Position numbers and translations under genes: made by a program
Shown: in pieces, positions 42,695 through 50,636 of the stretch
How positions within the stretch are numbered: position 1 is the stretch's first letter
How the letters are laid out: the number at the start of each line of letters is the position of its first letter
The notes under the pieces: model-generated
The model's database searches: none
Told to the model about the DNA's origin: nothing
Seen by the model: the letters and a program-made list of their open reading frames with translations, nothing else
Assembly (NCBI GenBank): GCA_031553805.1
Contig: JAVBLC010000018.1
Coordinates: 1 to 64,000 of the forward strand
Length of the DNA: 64,000 nt
From: JAITVB01 sp031553805
Lineage (GTDB): Bacteria; Bacteroidota; Bacteroidia; Bacteroidales; Rikenellaceae
Direction of reading: 5' to 3'

Positions 42695-43110
42695 CTACAC
42701 CCACGCGCGGGGCGTAAGCCCTGCGCAGCGCATCCCCACACCAGGGGATTTTCCGCTATTCCTAAAGAATTTTTTCTTCCGAGTGCCGGGAGCCACCAAC
42801 TTTTTTTCTTGACAAAAAAAGTTGCAAAAAAGTCAAGCGCGTTAAACAAACGGCTAAAAAACCTTCCGCAAAGCTGCTGCGTCTACAACTCGCCCCTGTG
42901 GGGCTCAGACAGTAGACTCTGCTGACGCTTTGCTACAGGTTTTTCTTTACGCCATTTGTTTATATGCGCGTTGCAGGGCTTCGCCCTGCGCCTATCGGCG
43001 CTTTGTGAATCAGAGGCCTTTTTGTTTTTTCCTTTCCAGCACAGGAAGTAACTCCGTGTGCAGGGGCACACTTTTTTCCTGCACAGGAAATAATTCCCCG
43101 TGTGGGGACA
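42695..43110. repeat. Mosaic of nested inverted and direct repeats
   Basis: No gene is visible in this part of the 706-base gap. The block CCGAGTGCCGGGAGCCACC (42780-42798) resembles the leader hairpin of three promoters but has no -7 box before it. Imperfect arms at about 42837-42873 and 42932-42970 enclose GTCTAC/GTAGAC and GCCCC/GGGGC. GCAGGGC and GCCCTGC form a further hairpin at 42973-42989. Two direct copies of about 36 bases (CACAGGAAGTAACTCCGTGT and CACAGGAAATAATTCCCCGT) lie at 43040-43116. Confidence 0.65.
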
Positions 43111-43116
43111 CACCAC

Positions 43117-43512
43117 CTATTCGTCGCCGCCGTCCTCAAAGAGGCCGTCGACCAGTTCGTCGATGTCGCGGCGTTCCTTTTTCGTCGGACGGCCCGTGCC
43201 GCGGTCGCGCTGGGCAAAAACCACCACGTCGCGCATCCGCAACTTGTCGAGCTCCGACTCGGGCGTCAGGTTTTCGAGATAAAGCGGCACATTGCGCGCC
43301 GGCTGGCGGTTGCCGATCTCGGCCAGTACGCGCAGGGTATAGGTCACCGGGCCTTTACGCACGGTCACCGTGTCGCCGGCGTGTACCTCGCGCGAGGGTT
43401 TCGTAACACCGCCGTTGAGCGTTACCCGGTTGTTGCGGCAGGCGTCGGTCGCGTCGGTACGGGTCTTGTAGATACGCACGGCCCACAGCCATTTATCGAT
43501 TCGTGTCGGCAT
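43117..43512 (-). CDS. S4-domain RNA-binding protein (Hsp15-like)
   Basis: A 131-residue protein from the ATG beginning MPTRIDKWLWAVRIYKTRTD. The S4 domain covers residues 1-65, with DACRNNRVTLNGGVTKPSREVHAGD as its RNA-binding loop. A basic C-terminal region follows, with RDRGTGRPTKKERRDIDELVDG. Hsp15 binds 50S subunits that carry a stranded nascent chain. The upstream extension of the frame (11 residues) is unlike the family. It follows the dipeptidyl peptidase III gene by 61 bases on the same strand. Confidence 0.9.
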   Translation of the reverse strand: MPTRIDKWLWAVRIYKTRTDATDACRNNRVTLNGGVTKPSREVHAGDTVTVRKGPVTYTLRVLAEIGNRQPARNVPLYLENLTPESELDKLRMRDVVVFAQRDRGTGRPTKKERRDIDELVDGLFEDGGDE

Positions 43513-43573
43513 ATTTTTCGGGAAAAGCAAAGCCATCCCCGGCACTGGAGATGGCTTCGCGTAAAATATTCGG

Positions 43574-45613
43574 TTAGTTCTTCGACGGCAGGAACGAGTA
43601 ATTCTTCGAATAACCCATCATCTGCGCGGCGTAATCCTCGGGGTATTCGACCTTGACGTCGACCACGCGGTCGCCCTCTTTCACGAGCGAGTATACCGGG
43701 TTCATGAAACCGGCGTAGGGAGCCAGCCCCAGCTTGGCATAACGATCGAGCACCTCTTTGTGCATGGCCGGATCGACCTTCACCCCGTAGGTTTCGACCA
43801 GCGCCTGCCCGGCAGCGAAATCGCCCTCGGACTTGATGCGCTGGATCTCTTTCAGCAACTGGCCGAAGAGGTTGCGCAGGGCATCGAAATCAGTCACCAC
43901 GACATAAGTCTTGCCGCCCTTGACCACTTTGCGGATCACCTTCTCTGCACCCTTTTCGTAACACCATTCGGCGATCAGCTTGCGGTTGCGCATGTGCGAC
44001 TCTTCGACGTTCTTGCCCGGCTGGATGCGGGTGAGCTGGGTCATCAGGCCGTTCATAATGTATTTTGCGTATTCGGCTTTAGCCACGTCGAGCGTAGGAA
44101 TAAGGCCCAGTTCGACCATCTTCGGGTCGGCCAGGTAGTAAAGCGCAAAGAGGTCGGCGCGGGCTTCCTCGAGCGTCGAACCGTAATTTTTCAGCTCATC
44201 TCCTCTCACACCAGGAGCTAGTTGTCCCGAACCGTGGCCGAGGCATTCGTGGAGATCGGTATGGAGGTTGTCGGCCAACGCGCCCCATTTCTCCATCCGT
44301 TCGCGGTCTTCGGGACGCATCACGAATTCGTCTGCGAAACCGTCGCCCTTGGCCGCCTGGGCATAGGCGTAGGTGATGTTTTCGATCGTCACCGATTTCG
44401 AGCCGTAGTCGCGGCGGATCCAATCGGCGTTGGGCAGGTTGATCCCGATCGGGGTGGCCGGGAAGCAGTCGCCGCCGAGCATCGCCACGGTGATCACTTT
44501 GGCCGAAACGCCTTTCACCTCCGGCTTGCGGAAGGCCGAGTCGATCGGCGAATGGTCTTCGAACCACTGTGCGTTGGCGCTGATGATATTGGTACGTTTG
44601 GTGGCTTCGAGGTTTTTGAAATTGACGTTGGACTCCCACGAGGCTTTCTTCCCGAGCGGATCGCCATAGTCTTCGATGAAACCGTTGACGAAATCGACTT
44701 TCGACTCGTTGTCGCCTACCCACAGGATGTTGTAGCGGTCGAAATCCCGCAGGTCGCCTGAGCGGTAGTATGCGATCAGTTCGTCGATATATTCTTTCTG
44801 TACCGGGCTGTCGGCTACGGTGGCCGCTTTTTCGAGCCAGTAAACGATCTTGTCGATCGCCGCGCCGTACATGCCTCCCGATTTCCAGACGCGCTCGTGG
44901 AGTTCGCCGTCGGAGCCTTTGACGAGCTGGCTGTTCAGGCCGTAGGAAATGGGCTGCTTGTCGGTCGTGTCGGCCATGGCGGCGTAGAACGCTTCGGCTT
45001 CGGCCTGGGTTACGCCGTCATAATAATTCTCGGCCGAGGTGAGCAGCAGGTCAACGTTGGCTTCGAGGTTCACCCGCTTGGCGTAGAGCGACGGGTCGAA
45101 GATCGCGGGTTTGATCGCCGCCATCAACTCTTCCTGCGTCCCGAAGTCGGAGGGGAACAATTCGATGGGGGTAGCCGCTACCAGCCCGTCGAAATACGTT
45201 TCCGTAAATTCGGGCGTGAATTTATCCATCGAGTAGTGGTGGTGGATGCCGTTGGCAAACCACACTTTCTTGAGGTATTTTTCGAAAGCCGCGTATTCGG
45301 CCGTCGTGCGGTCGCCGGTGTAGCCTTCATAAATTGCCTCCAGTGTCCGTCGAATAGGTAGATTATATCGAAAATTTTGGTCGAAGAGGATGTCGCGTCC
45401 GCACAGGGCGGCTTCGCTCAGGTAGTACACGAGCAGTTTCTGGTCGAGCGTGAGCGAGTCGAAATCTTCGACCTGGTAGCGGAGCACCTTGATGTCGTCG
45501 AAGCGGTCGACCTGCCATTTGAAGTTGTCGGCCGTCGTTTCGGGCGCCGTTTGGCAGGCGGCCATTCCTGCGATCATTCCGGTTATCATCATTACTTTTG
45601 CAGCGTTTTTCAT
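43574..45613 (-). CDS. Dipeptidyl peptidase III-like lipoprotein (family M49)
   Basis: A 679-residue zinc exopeptidase. The M49 signature HECLGH is at residues 455-460, followed by GSG and the third zinc ligand in EEARAD near 482. The N-terminus from the ATG beginning MKNAAKVMM is a lipoprotein signal with lipobox GMAAC (Cys20), so the enzyme should sit on the periplasmic or surface side, unlike eukaryotic cytosolic DPP III. It releases dipeptides from peptide N-termini. A 44-residue upstream extension of the frame lacks signal character. The promoter box lies 32 bases upstream. Hsp15 follows. Confidence 0.9.
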   Translation of the reverse strand: MKNAAKVMMITGMIAGMAACQTAPETTADNFKWQVDRFDDIKVLRYQVEDFDSLTLDQKLLVYYLSEAALCGRDILFDQNFRYNLPIRRTLEAIYEGYTGDRTTAEYAAFEKYLKKVWFANGIHHHYSMDKFTPEFTETYFDGLVAATPIELFPSDFGTQEELMAAIKPAIFDPSLYAKRVNLEANVDLLLTSAENYYDGVTQAEAEAFYAAMADTTDKQPISYGLNSQLVKGSDGELHERVWKSGGMYGAAIDKIVYWLEKAATVADSPVQKEYIDELIAYYRSGDLRDFDRYNILWVGDNESKVDFVNGFIEDYGDPLGKKASWESNVNFKNLEATKRTNIISANAQWFEDHSPIDSAFRKPEVKGVSAKVITVAMLGGDCFPATPIGINLPNADWIRRDYGSKSVTIENITYAYAQAAKGDGFADEFVMRPEDRERMEKWGALADNLHTDLHECLGHGSGQLAPGVRGDELKNYGSTLEEARADLFALYYLADPKMVELGLIPTLDVAKAEYAKYIMNGLMTQLTRIQPGKNVEESHMRNRKLIAEWCYEKGAEKVIRKVVKGGKTYVVVTDFDALRNLFGQLLKEIQRIKSEGDFAAGQALVETYGVKVDPAMHKEVLDRYAKLGLAPYAGFMNPVYSLVKEGDRVVDVKVEYPEDYAAQMMGYSKNYSFLPSKN

Positions 45614-45645
45614 AGTGTTGTTTCCCTTTAAACGATTCGAGGGAA

Positions 45646-45653
45646 CAAAGTTA
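45646..45653 (-). promoter_or_regulatory. -7 box of the dipeptidyl peptidase III gene
   Basis: CAAAGTTA is TAACTTTG on the minus strand, 33 bases before the ATG. Confidence 0.55.
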
Positions 45654-45791
45654 TACATTTTTCGCCGGAATGTGCTCCGGCGGACGTTCCGTTCAATTTT
45701 TTTCTTCCTGTTCCAGGTTATTCCAGGCTGGGCTATAGGAGCCACGCAAACGCGGGCCGAAGGCCCGCGCGCGCGCCTATAAGGGAAAAGT

Positions 45792-45885
45792 GGTGACCTT
45801 TACCTCCCTTCGGTCGGTGAGCTTCGGTTCTTTGGTTACTTTCTTTGGGTGGCAGCCAAAGAAAGTGACGACGCAATAACGGTCA
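45792..45885 (+). repeat. Dispersed repeat family B, copy 1
   Basis: About 94 bases match the copy at 60756-60850: GGTGA, then TTTACCTCCCTTCGGTCGGT, GAGCTTCGGTTCTTTGG, then an inverted repeat ACTTTCTTTG/CAAAGAAAGT. The two copies differ in the loop, where this one has GGTGGCAGC. Confidence 0.75.
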
Positions 45886-45987
45886 AGAAGGCAAACCGTC
45901 GCACCAACGAACAAAATCCCCTATACGGGACGTATCAAGAATGCGCGGCGGGCTTTTGCCCGCCGCGCTATGTTTATTGGCCCTCGC

Positions 45988-46200
45988 ACGAGAGATTTTT
46001 ATGCAATGGAAGGTTGCCTCTACCGGGCCGGTTCCAGCATAAAAATCTCTGGGGAGCGTGGCCACCATGCTTTAGCGGCGCCGAGGGTACTGGCGCTTTT
46101 TATAAAAAGCGCCGCAACCGAGGTTGCCGAAGGCAGACGAACTCAACGCAGTTAAAAATTTTGGGGGAAAGCTTTGCTTTCCTGGGGTGACTTTGTTTCT
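45988..46200 (-). repeat. Dispersed three-stem repeat, copy R8 (long form, inverted)
   Basis: Inverted relative to R7. Stem 3 arms are AGAGATTTTTATGC (45991-46004) and GCATAAAAATCTCT (46037-46050). Stem 2 is GGCGCTTTTTATAAAAAGCG at 46092-46111. Stem 1 is GGAAAGC/GCTTTCC (46166-46182). It shares the 40-base block with R7 but has a different stem 1 and stem 2. Confidence 0.85.
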
Positions 46201-46217
46201 AAGATACTTAGAAAATG

Positions 46218-46250
46218 CAGCGGAGGCTGCCTCAAAGGCAGCCTCCGCTG
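46218..46250 (-). terminator. Terminator of the PL1 pectate lyase gene
   Basis: CAGCGGAGGCTGCC and GGCAGCCTCCGCTG pair perfectly around five bases. On the minus strand it follows the stop by 15 bases, then CATTTTC. Confidence 0.75.
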
Positions 46251-46265
46251 AAAAAGCCCAAAGGC

Positions 46266-47615
46266 TTAGTATTTGTCGCTAACCAGGCTGTTGAGGTAGA
46301 CTTCGAGGTTGGTATACCCCGAGGCCGTTACCTTCTTGCCATCGGCCGCGTCGTTGGGGTTCAGGCCGTGAGCCTTCTCCCAGGCGTCGGGAATGCCGTC
46401 GCCGTCGGTGTCGATCGGGGCCGGCGTGCTCTTATACTCGGGGTAGCCGCCCACGTCTTTCACCCAGTTGATGATGCCGTCGCCGTAAGTCGGCTTGCCG
46501 GTGCGGGTCTCTTCGATCACGCGTTTTTCCGGGGCGTCACGGTTGGCAGGGAAGGCCCCCACGTAGTCGAGCACAAGCGCGTAAGCGTCCGGTGCCGACT
46601 GGGTCTTCACGGGCGAAGTCGGGAACGGCTTCAGCGCGCGGTTCTTTTCGAGGGTCACACCCGGGTCGAGGTCTACGCCGCCGTTCCAGTTGTCGGCCGA
46701 GATTGCCGGATAACCGTCGATGTAGTTGCCGTCGATATACCAGATGCCGTAGAACCCGTATTTTTCAGCATTGTCGATCAGCGCCACGCGGCGTTTTACC
46801 TGGGGAATCGTAGCCGGGCCCGGCTTGTAATAGTTGTTGACCATGTTGATCGTCATCGGCTTACCGTCGCAGGTGCGGGTGCCGTAGTTGAAGATCACGT
46901 TGTTGCGGAAGTCGAGGTTGATCGTGTGGAGGTCGCCGTTGCCCCCGATGCTCGGGTTGCGGCCTTTGCCGCTCACGAACAGGTTGTGGTGGTACGAACT
47001 GTTTTCACCGCCGAGCGAAGCCGAAAAACCATGTTCGCCCTTGCTGTGCATCGCTTCGTTCAACGGTTCGTGGATCAGGGTCCACTGTACGGTCACGTTG
47101 CGGTTGCCTTTCCACGAGTTGAGGGCTTCGTCACCCGTCCAGCCGATGGTGCAGTGGTCGATGATCACGTTCTGTGAGTTCGACACCTCAATCCCGTCGA
47201 TGTTCGACCCCTCGAGGCCCGAGTCGGTGCCGGGGCGTATACGCAGGTAACGCACGATCACGTCGTGGGTGCCTTTGATGTCCAACGGATAGTTCTTCAG
47301 GCAGATCCCGTCGCCCGGGGCGGTCTGCCCGGCGATCGTGATAAACGGATTGCTTACCACCAGGAACGTTTTCAGTTCGATGATCCCCGACACCTTGAAA
47401 ATAACCGTGCGGGGGCCTTGTGCCTCGATGGCTGCACGTAGGCTGCCCGGGCCGTTGTCGCTGAGGTTGGTCACGGCGATCACTTCGCCGCCTCGTCCGC
47501 CAGGGGTGTGGGCGCCGTATCCTTCGGCCGTAGGAAAGGAAAGTTGGCGCTGGGCCGATGCCGGCAGGATCCCCAACAGGAGGAGCACCGGGAGAAACAG
47601 AATCACTCTCTTCAT
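46266..47615 (-). CDS. Pectate lyase, polysaccharide lyase family 1 type
   Basis: A 449-residue secreted right-handed beta-helix protein. The signal peptide ends near ASAQR (residue 22). The N-terminal FPTAEGYGAHTPGGRGGEVI and the LSDNGPGSLRAAIEAQGPRTVIF strand are the usual start of PL1 pectate lyases in this phylum. IDHCTIGWTGDEALN near 160 holds the Ca2+-binding region. VKRRVALIDN near 290 carries basic residues. The C-terminus has the Ca-binding repeat DTDGDGIPDAWEKAHGLNP. It should cleave de-esterified pectin by beta-elimination, fitting the pectinesterase and PL10 lyase elsewhere in the window. It is monocistronic. Confidence 0.88.
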   Translation of the reverse strand: MKRVILFLPVLLLLGILPASAQRQLSFPTAEGYGAHTPGGRGGEVIAVTNLSDNGPGSLRAAIEAQGPRTVIFKVSGIIELKTFLVVSNPFITIAGQTAPGDGICLKNYPLDIKGTHDVIVRYLRIRPGTDSGLEGSNIDGIEVSNSQNVIIDHCTIGWTGDEALNSWKGNRNVTVQWTLIHEPLNEAMHSKGEHGFSASLGGENSSYHHNLFVSGKGRNPSIGGNGDLHTINLDFRNNVIFNYGTRTCDGKPMTINMVNNYYKPGPATIPQVKRRVALIDNAEKYGFYGIWYIDGNYIDGYPAISADNWNGGVDLDPGVTLEKNRALKPFPTSPVKTQSAPDAYALVLDYVGAFPANRDAPEKRVIEETRTGKPTYGDGIINWVKDVGGYPEYKSTPAPIDTDGDGIPDAWEKAHGLNPNDAADGKKVTASGYTNLEVYLNSLVSDKY

Positions 47616-47653
47616 TGTGTTTTATGTTTTTTTAGGGTTGCTTGCGGAAAACA

Positions 47654-47661
47654 CAAAAATA
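47654..47661 (-). promoter_or_regulatory. -7 box of the PL1 pectate lyase gene
   Basis: CAAAAATA is TATTTTTG on the minus strand, 39 bases before the ATG. Confidence 0.5.
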
Positions 47662-47709
47662 GAAAAAAAAACGGGCAGTGCCTACGTTTTCCCGCCATAA
47701 TCGGATGTT

Positions 47710-47740
47710 TTTGTTTCCTGCCCGCAATTTCTTATCTTTG
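47710..47740 (+). promoter_or_regulatory. Promoter of the rubrerythrin gene
   Basis: TTTG (47710-47713) and TATCTTTG (47733-47740) are 19 bases apart, the full -33/-7 pattern of Bacteroidetes. The leader is about 80 bases and can form TGCC/GGCA. Confidence 0.7.
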
Positions 47741-47830
47741 TAGGAAACAGATGCCTGGAGAAAATCGGGCAAGGTTTTTGATTTGTCTTGCCGCTAACGA
47801 ACCACATAAAAACTTTAAAAATAGTTCAAA

Positions 47831-48406
47831 ATGAAAAGTGTGAAAGGAACCGAAACCGAAAAGAACCTGCTGAAAGCTTTCGCGGGTGAGTCGCAGGCGC
47901 GCAACCGCTACACCTTCTTCGCCAGCGTGGCCAAGAAAGAGGGGTACGAACAGATCGCAGGCGTCTTCCAGGAAACTGCCGACCAGGAAAAGGAACACGC
48001 CAAACGTTTCTTTAAATACCTCGAAGGGGGGATGGTCGAAATCACGGCCAGTTACCCGGCCGGCAAGATCAGCACGACCGAGGAAAACCTGCGCGAAGCC
48101 GCCGCCGGTGAAAAAGAGGAGTGGAGCGAACTCTACCCGACCTTTGCCGAGATGGCTGACAAGGAGGGCTTTCCGGAGATTGCGACCACATTCCGTATGA
48201 TCTCCAAAGTGGAGAGCGAACACGAGGCGCGTTATCTCAAATTGCTGGCCCGCGTGCTCGAGGGCGATGTTTTCTCGCGCGATGAGCCAATCGAGTGGCA
48301 GTGCCGCAACTGCGGGTACGTCCACAAGGGCAAGAATGCAGTCCAGGAATGTCCGTCTTGCAACCATCCGCAGGCTTACTTCGAGCCTAAGAAGAATAAC
48401 TATTAG
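47831..48406 (+). CDS. rbr: Rubrerythrin
   Basis: A 191-residue peroxide-reducing di-iron protein. The N-terminal four-helix domain has the ligand motifs FAGESQARNRY (residues 18-28), ETADQEKEHAKRFF near 49-62, EKEEWSELYPTFAEMAD near 96 and SKVESEHEARY near 128. The C-terminal rubredoxin domain has CRNCGYVHKG and CPSCNHP for a single Fe. It protects anaerobes from hydrogen peroxide. A Crp/Fnr-type regulator follows 240 bases downstream, behind a terminator. Confidence 0.96.
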   Translation: MKSVKGTETEKNLLKAFAGESQARNRYTFFASVAKKEGYEQIAGVFQETADQEKEHAKRFFKYLEGGMVEITASYPAGKISTTEENLREAAAGEKEEWSELYPTFAEMADKEGFPEIATTFRMISKVESEHEARYLKLLARVLEGDVFSRDEPIEWQCRNCGYVHKGKNAVQECPSCNHPQAYFEPKKNNY

Positions 48407-48431
48407 GCATTTCTTTTATATATAGATAAAT

Positions 48432-48466
48432 AGTCGGGCGATACTTTTTGTATCGCCCGACTATTT
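48432..48466 (+). terminator. Terminator of the rubrerythrin gene
   Basis: AGTCGGGCGATAC pairs perfectly with GTATCGCCCGACT around TTTTT, followed by ATTTT. The GCGATAC arm recurs in stem 1 of repeats R1 and R5. Confidence 0.75.
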
Positions 48467-48483
48467 TAAGTAAAAATAACTCA

Positions 48484-48500
48484 GGAAAGTGTAGCTTTCC
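48484..48500 (+). repeat. Stem 1 fragment of the dispersed repeat, copy R9
   Basis: GGAAAG and CTTTCC flank a five-base loop. No stem 2 or 3 follows. It sits between the rubrerythrin terminator and the Crp/Fnr promoter. Confidence 0.45.
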
Positions 48501-48622
48501 CTGCCAGGCTTCAAAGAGATCTGCCCCGCGCGCGGGCCGATACATCTGTGCGGGGATGGCAGCCCTGGCCGGCGCAAGGCCGCACGGTACAAAATCATTT
48601 GGCGGTTTTCCGAAAAAACAAC

Positions 48623-48630
48623 TATATTTG
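48623..48630 (+). promoter_or_regulatory. -7 box of the Crp/Fnr gene
   Basis: TATATTTG lies only 15 bases before the ATG, with TTTG at 48598-48601 as a possible -33 box. The leader would be less than 10 bases. Confidence 0.6.
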
Positions 48631-48645
48631 TAATAAATACGACAA

Positions 48646-49314
48646 ATGATGGTTGAAAAACTTGCCACCTGCACCTTGTTTGAGGGCATGGCCCCCGAGG
48701 CGATCGAATCCCTGCTGGCCCCGGTCGATTATGAAGTCCGTGAATTCACTCCTGGCGAAGTGGCCCTGCTCAAGGGTAACCCTTGCCGCGCACTGATGGT
48801 GCTGCTCTCGGGATGCCTGCGGGCCGAACGAAGCGGAAAGCGGGGCAGGGAAGCCCCCGTCGAACAATTTACAGCCGGCGCATTGATCGTCCCCGGGTTG
48901 CTTTACGCCGAGCCGAATTTTTTTCCGGCCCATATCGTGGCGAAAGAGCCCTCTGAAGTGCTGTTCATTCCGAAAGAGGGTTTTTCGGCGATGCTGCAAC
49001 GAGACAAGTTTATTTTGGGCCGTTTCCTGTCCGTTCTTTCGGACAGCAATCGGTTGTTGTCGGACCGGATGGTCTATTTCGGCTTCCGGACGATCCGGGG
49101 CAAATATGCCACTTACCTGCTCGAAGCGAGCCGTGCCGCCGGGTCGGCCACGTTTCGCCTCGGGGCTACCCAGCGTGAAATGGCCGAACGTTTCGGGGTG
49201 ACCCGTCCCGCCCTGGCCCGTGTGGTGGGGGAAATGAACACCGAGGGGATTATCTATGTCAAAGGCAAGGACGTGACGATCCATTACCCCGAGAAACTGA
49301 AACAATACCGGTAG
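48646..49314 (+). CDS. Crp/Fnr family transcriptional regulator
   Basis: A 222-residue regulator. The N-terminal cNMP-binding fold (residues 10-125) has CTLFEGMAPEAIESLL and a shortened ligand loop, without the RxGE-type cAMP motif. The C-terminal winged helix (150-215) reads LGATQREMAERFGVTRPALARVVGEM. Cys residues (9, 48, 58) do not form the Fnr CxxC cluster pattern. The start may be either of two adjacent ATG codons. Its place beside rubrerythrin suggests an oxidative-stress regulator, which is inference. Confidence 0.9.
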   Translation: MMVEKLATCTLFEGMAPEAIESLLAPVDYEVREFTPGEVALLKGNPCRALMVLLSGCLRAERSGKRGREAPVEQFTAGALIVPGLLYAEPNFFPAHIVAKEPSEVLFIPKEGFSAMLQRDKFILGRFLSVLSDSNRLLSDRMVYFGFRTIRGKYATYLLEASRAAGSATFRLGATQREMAERFGVTRPALARVVGEMNTEGIIYVKGKDVTIHYPEKLKQYR

Positions 49315-49376
49315 CCGCAGCTCTTAGGCCAACCGGCTGGGCAGGGCGAATGAAAACGTCCGTCCCCGATACAAAC

Positions 49377-49410
49377 AAAAAGCCCGGGCAAGTGCTGCCC
49401 GGGCTTTTTT
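49377..49410. terminator. Bidirectional terminator
   Basis: AAAAGCCCGGGCA pairs with TGCCCGGGCTTTT around AGTGC, with extra T on both strands. It separates the convergent Crp/Fnr and lipoprotein genes. Confidence 0.85.
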
Positions 49411-49426
49411 ATTTCTCGATGAGAAA

Positions 49427-49906
49427 TTAGCGCAGTTCCATATTCGCCTTCTTGGCCAGTTCGATCTGGAGGTCGTTCATGGCGTCGTGCAGCACGTCGA
49501 GGCGTTCGGTGCGGTCGTCGATGGTGTTCCACACGTCATACCATTCGTCGCTTTCCGGAGCCAGGTTGATCGTCTGGCCCAGCAACGGCAGGATGCTGTC
49601 CTTTTCAAAAGCATAAACCATGAGGATGCTTTCGTGGAAAGCCTTTGCATCGTCCGGGTAAGCCAGCGCTTCGGTTACTTTCACGCAGCTGTCGAGCGAG
49701 GTATTCAGGCCGTTGAAAACCTTTTGGGCTTCTTCGGTTGCCAGCTCGTGGTCGAAGATGGTTTCCAGGTCGGTGGCGATCTTCTCGTCAAAGAAGTTGA
49801 AAGCGGTAACCGCTTTCTCGTTGTACTGGGAAAGCGAAAGTTTGCCGTCGCCGCACGAGATCAGGAAAAGTGCAGCCAGGGCCAGGGTAAAGATCGTTTT
49901 TTTCAT
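49427..49906 (-). CDS. Small helical lipoprotein of unknown function
   Basis: A 159-residue protein with a lipoprotein signal (MKKTIFTLALAALFLISC, Cys18). The rest is predicted to be helical and acidic, with a heptad-like FFDEKIATDLETIFDHELAT segment near 39 and a last helix, RLDVLHDAMNDLQIELAK. I do not recognise a named family. A periplasmic or outer-membrane location follows from the lipobox. It is transcribed alone from a box 44 bases upstream. Confidence 0.75.
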   Translation of the reverse strand: MKKTIFTLALAALFLISCGDGKLSLSQYNEKAVTAFNFFDEKIATDLETIFDHELATEEAQKVFNGLNTSLDSCVKVTEALAYPDDAKAFHESILMVYAFEKDSILPLLGQTINLAPESDEWYDVWNTIDDRTERLDVLHDAMNDLQIELAKKANMELR

Positions 49907-49950
49907 AACGGTTTTTTATTGGGGTTGTTAAAATGCGAAATAGTCACGCG

Positions 49951-49958
49951 CAAAGATA
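49951..49958 (-). promoter_or_regulatory. -7 box of the small lipoprotein gene
   Basis: CAAAGATA is TATCTTTG on the minus strand, 44 bases before the ATG. Confidence 0.6.
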
Positions 49959-50636
49959 GTAATTTTTTTTAGTTTGCTTGCTCCGGGGCGGTTAGGGGCC
50001 TCGTTTTTGGGCAACGGATGAGGCTGACGGGGCGGCATAGGATGATATATGGCATGCTTATTCGCAGGAGCTTCACCGATCGGCTTCTTTTTTAAAACTC
50101 TTTTATGAAAAGGTTTGGTTTTGTCAAAAGGATTTTGTAATTATGTGCAATTTTGATTGAGAAGACCACTTCACAGCAAAACCCTCTGAACGGGATATTT
50201 CAAGCCCCGGCTGGTCAACGTACCGCCGCGATGGGCGCTCCTAAAATCCCCGCATTCCGTTCGGGGCCTGCATAAGTAATTATGTCCTGAGATAAAATAC
50301 AGACCCGACGGGAGGGTTTTTCGTTGATTTTTCAAAACCGATAAAGACCGGAGGGCAAATGCATTCCGGCCGTTTGCCGAAGTACTCGGCGGAGAGTGGA
50401 GTTGTGGCAGGAAAGCCAGCCTCCCCCGCGGTTGAACCTGACGTTCTTTGCTTCCTTCTGTTCCGAAAATCGATTTAACACATAGCTTCCTACCATGTGC
50501 AATCCCCCAAAAACCGAATTTCCCATAACTGGATAACTGCCAGATATATGACCACAAAATTTTGACCCAACCAAATCCCGACCCACCTAACTTACAACCC
50601 AAATAACCAATTCTAACAACTAAAAACATTACCATT
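49959..50636. other. Long gene-free region upstream of susC
   Basis: About 680 bases without a gene that I can support. A minus-strand frame stays open over much of it but has no domain or start signal. The last 100 bases are A/C-rich without G, as in many Bacteroidetes susC leaders. I cannot place a clear TAnnTTTG box. A regulatory function of the rest is possible but not shown. Confidence 0.5.

Larger units (their letters stand above)
45614..46265. other. 650-base repeat-rich intergenic region
   Basis: I see no gene here. From left to right it holds the promoter of the dipeptidyl peptidase gene, a hairpin CGCGGGCC/GGCCCGCG near 45752-45770, a copy of repeat family B, a perfect hairpin GCGCGGCGGGC/GCCCGCCGCGC (45943-45968), the long R8 repeat and a terminator. 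Confidence 0.7.

Noticed and set aside
42478..46200. CRISPR array or composite transposon
   Set aside because: The repeats are not regularly spaced, no cas or transposase gene is present, and the enclosed genes are ordinary chromosomal ones.
50171..50635. 154-residue minus-strand frame upstream of susC
   Set aside because: No domain, odd composition, and it runs up to the susC start. Kept as gene-free DNA.
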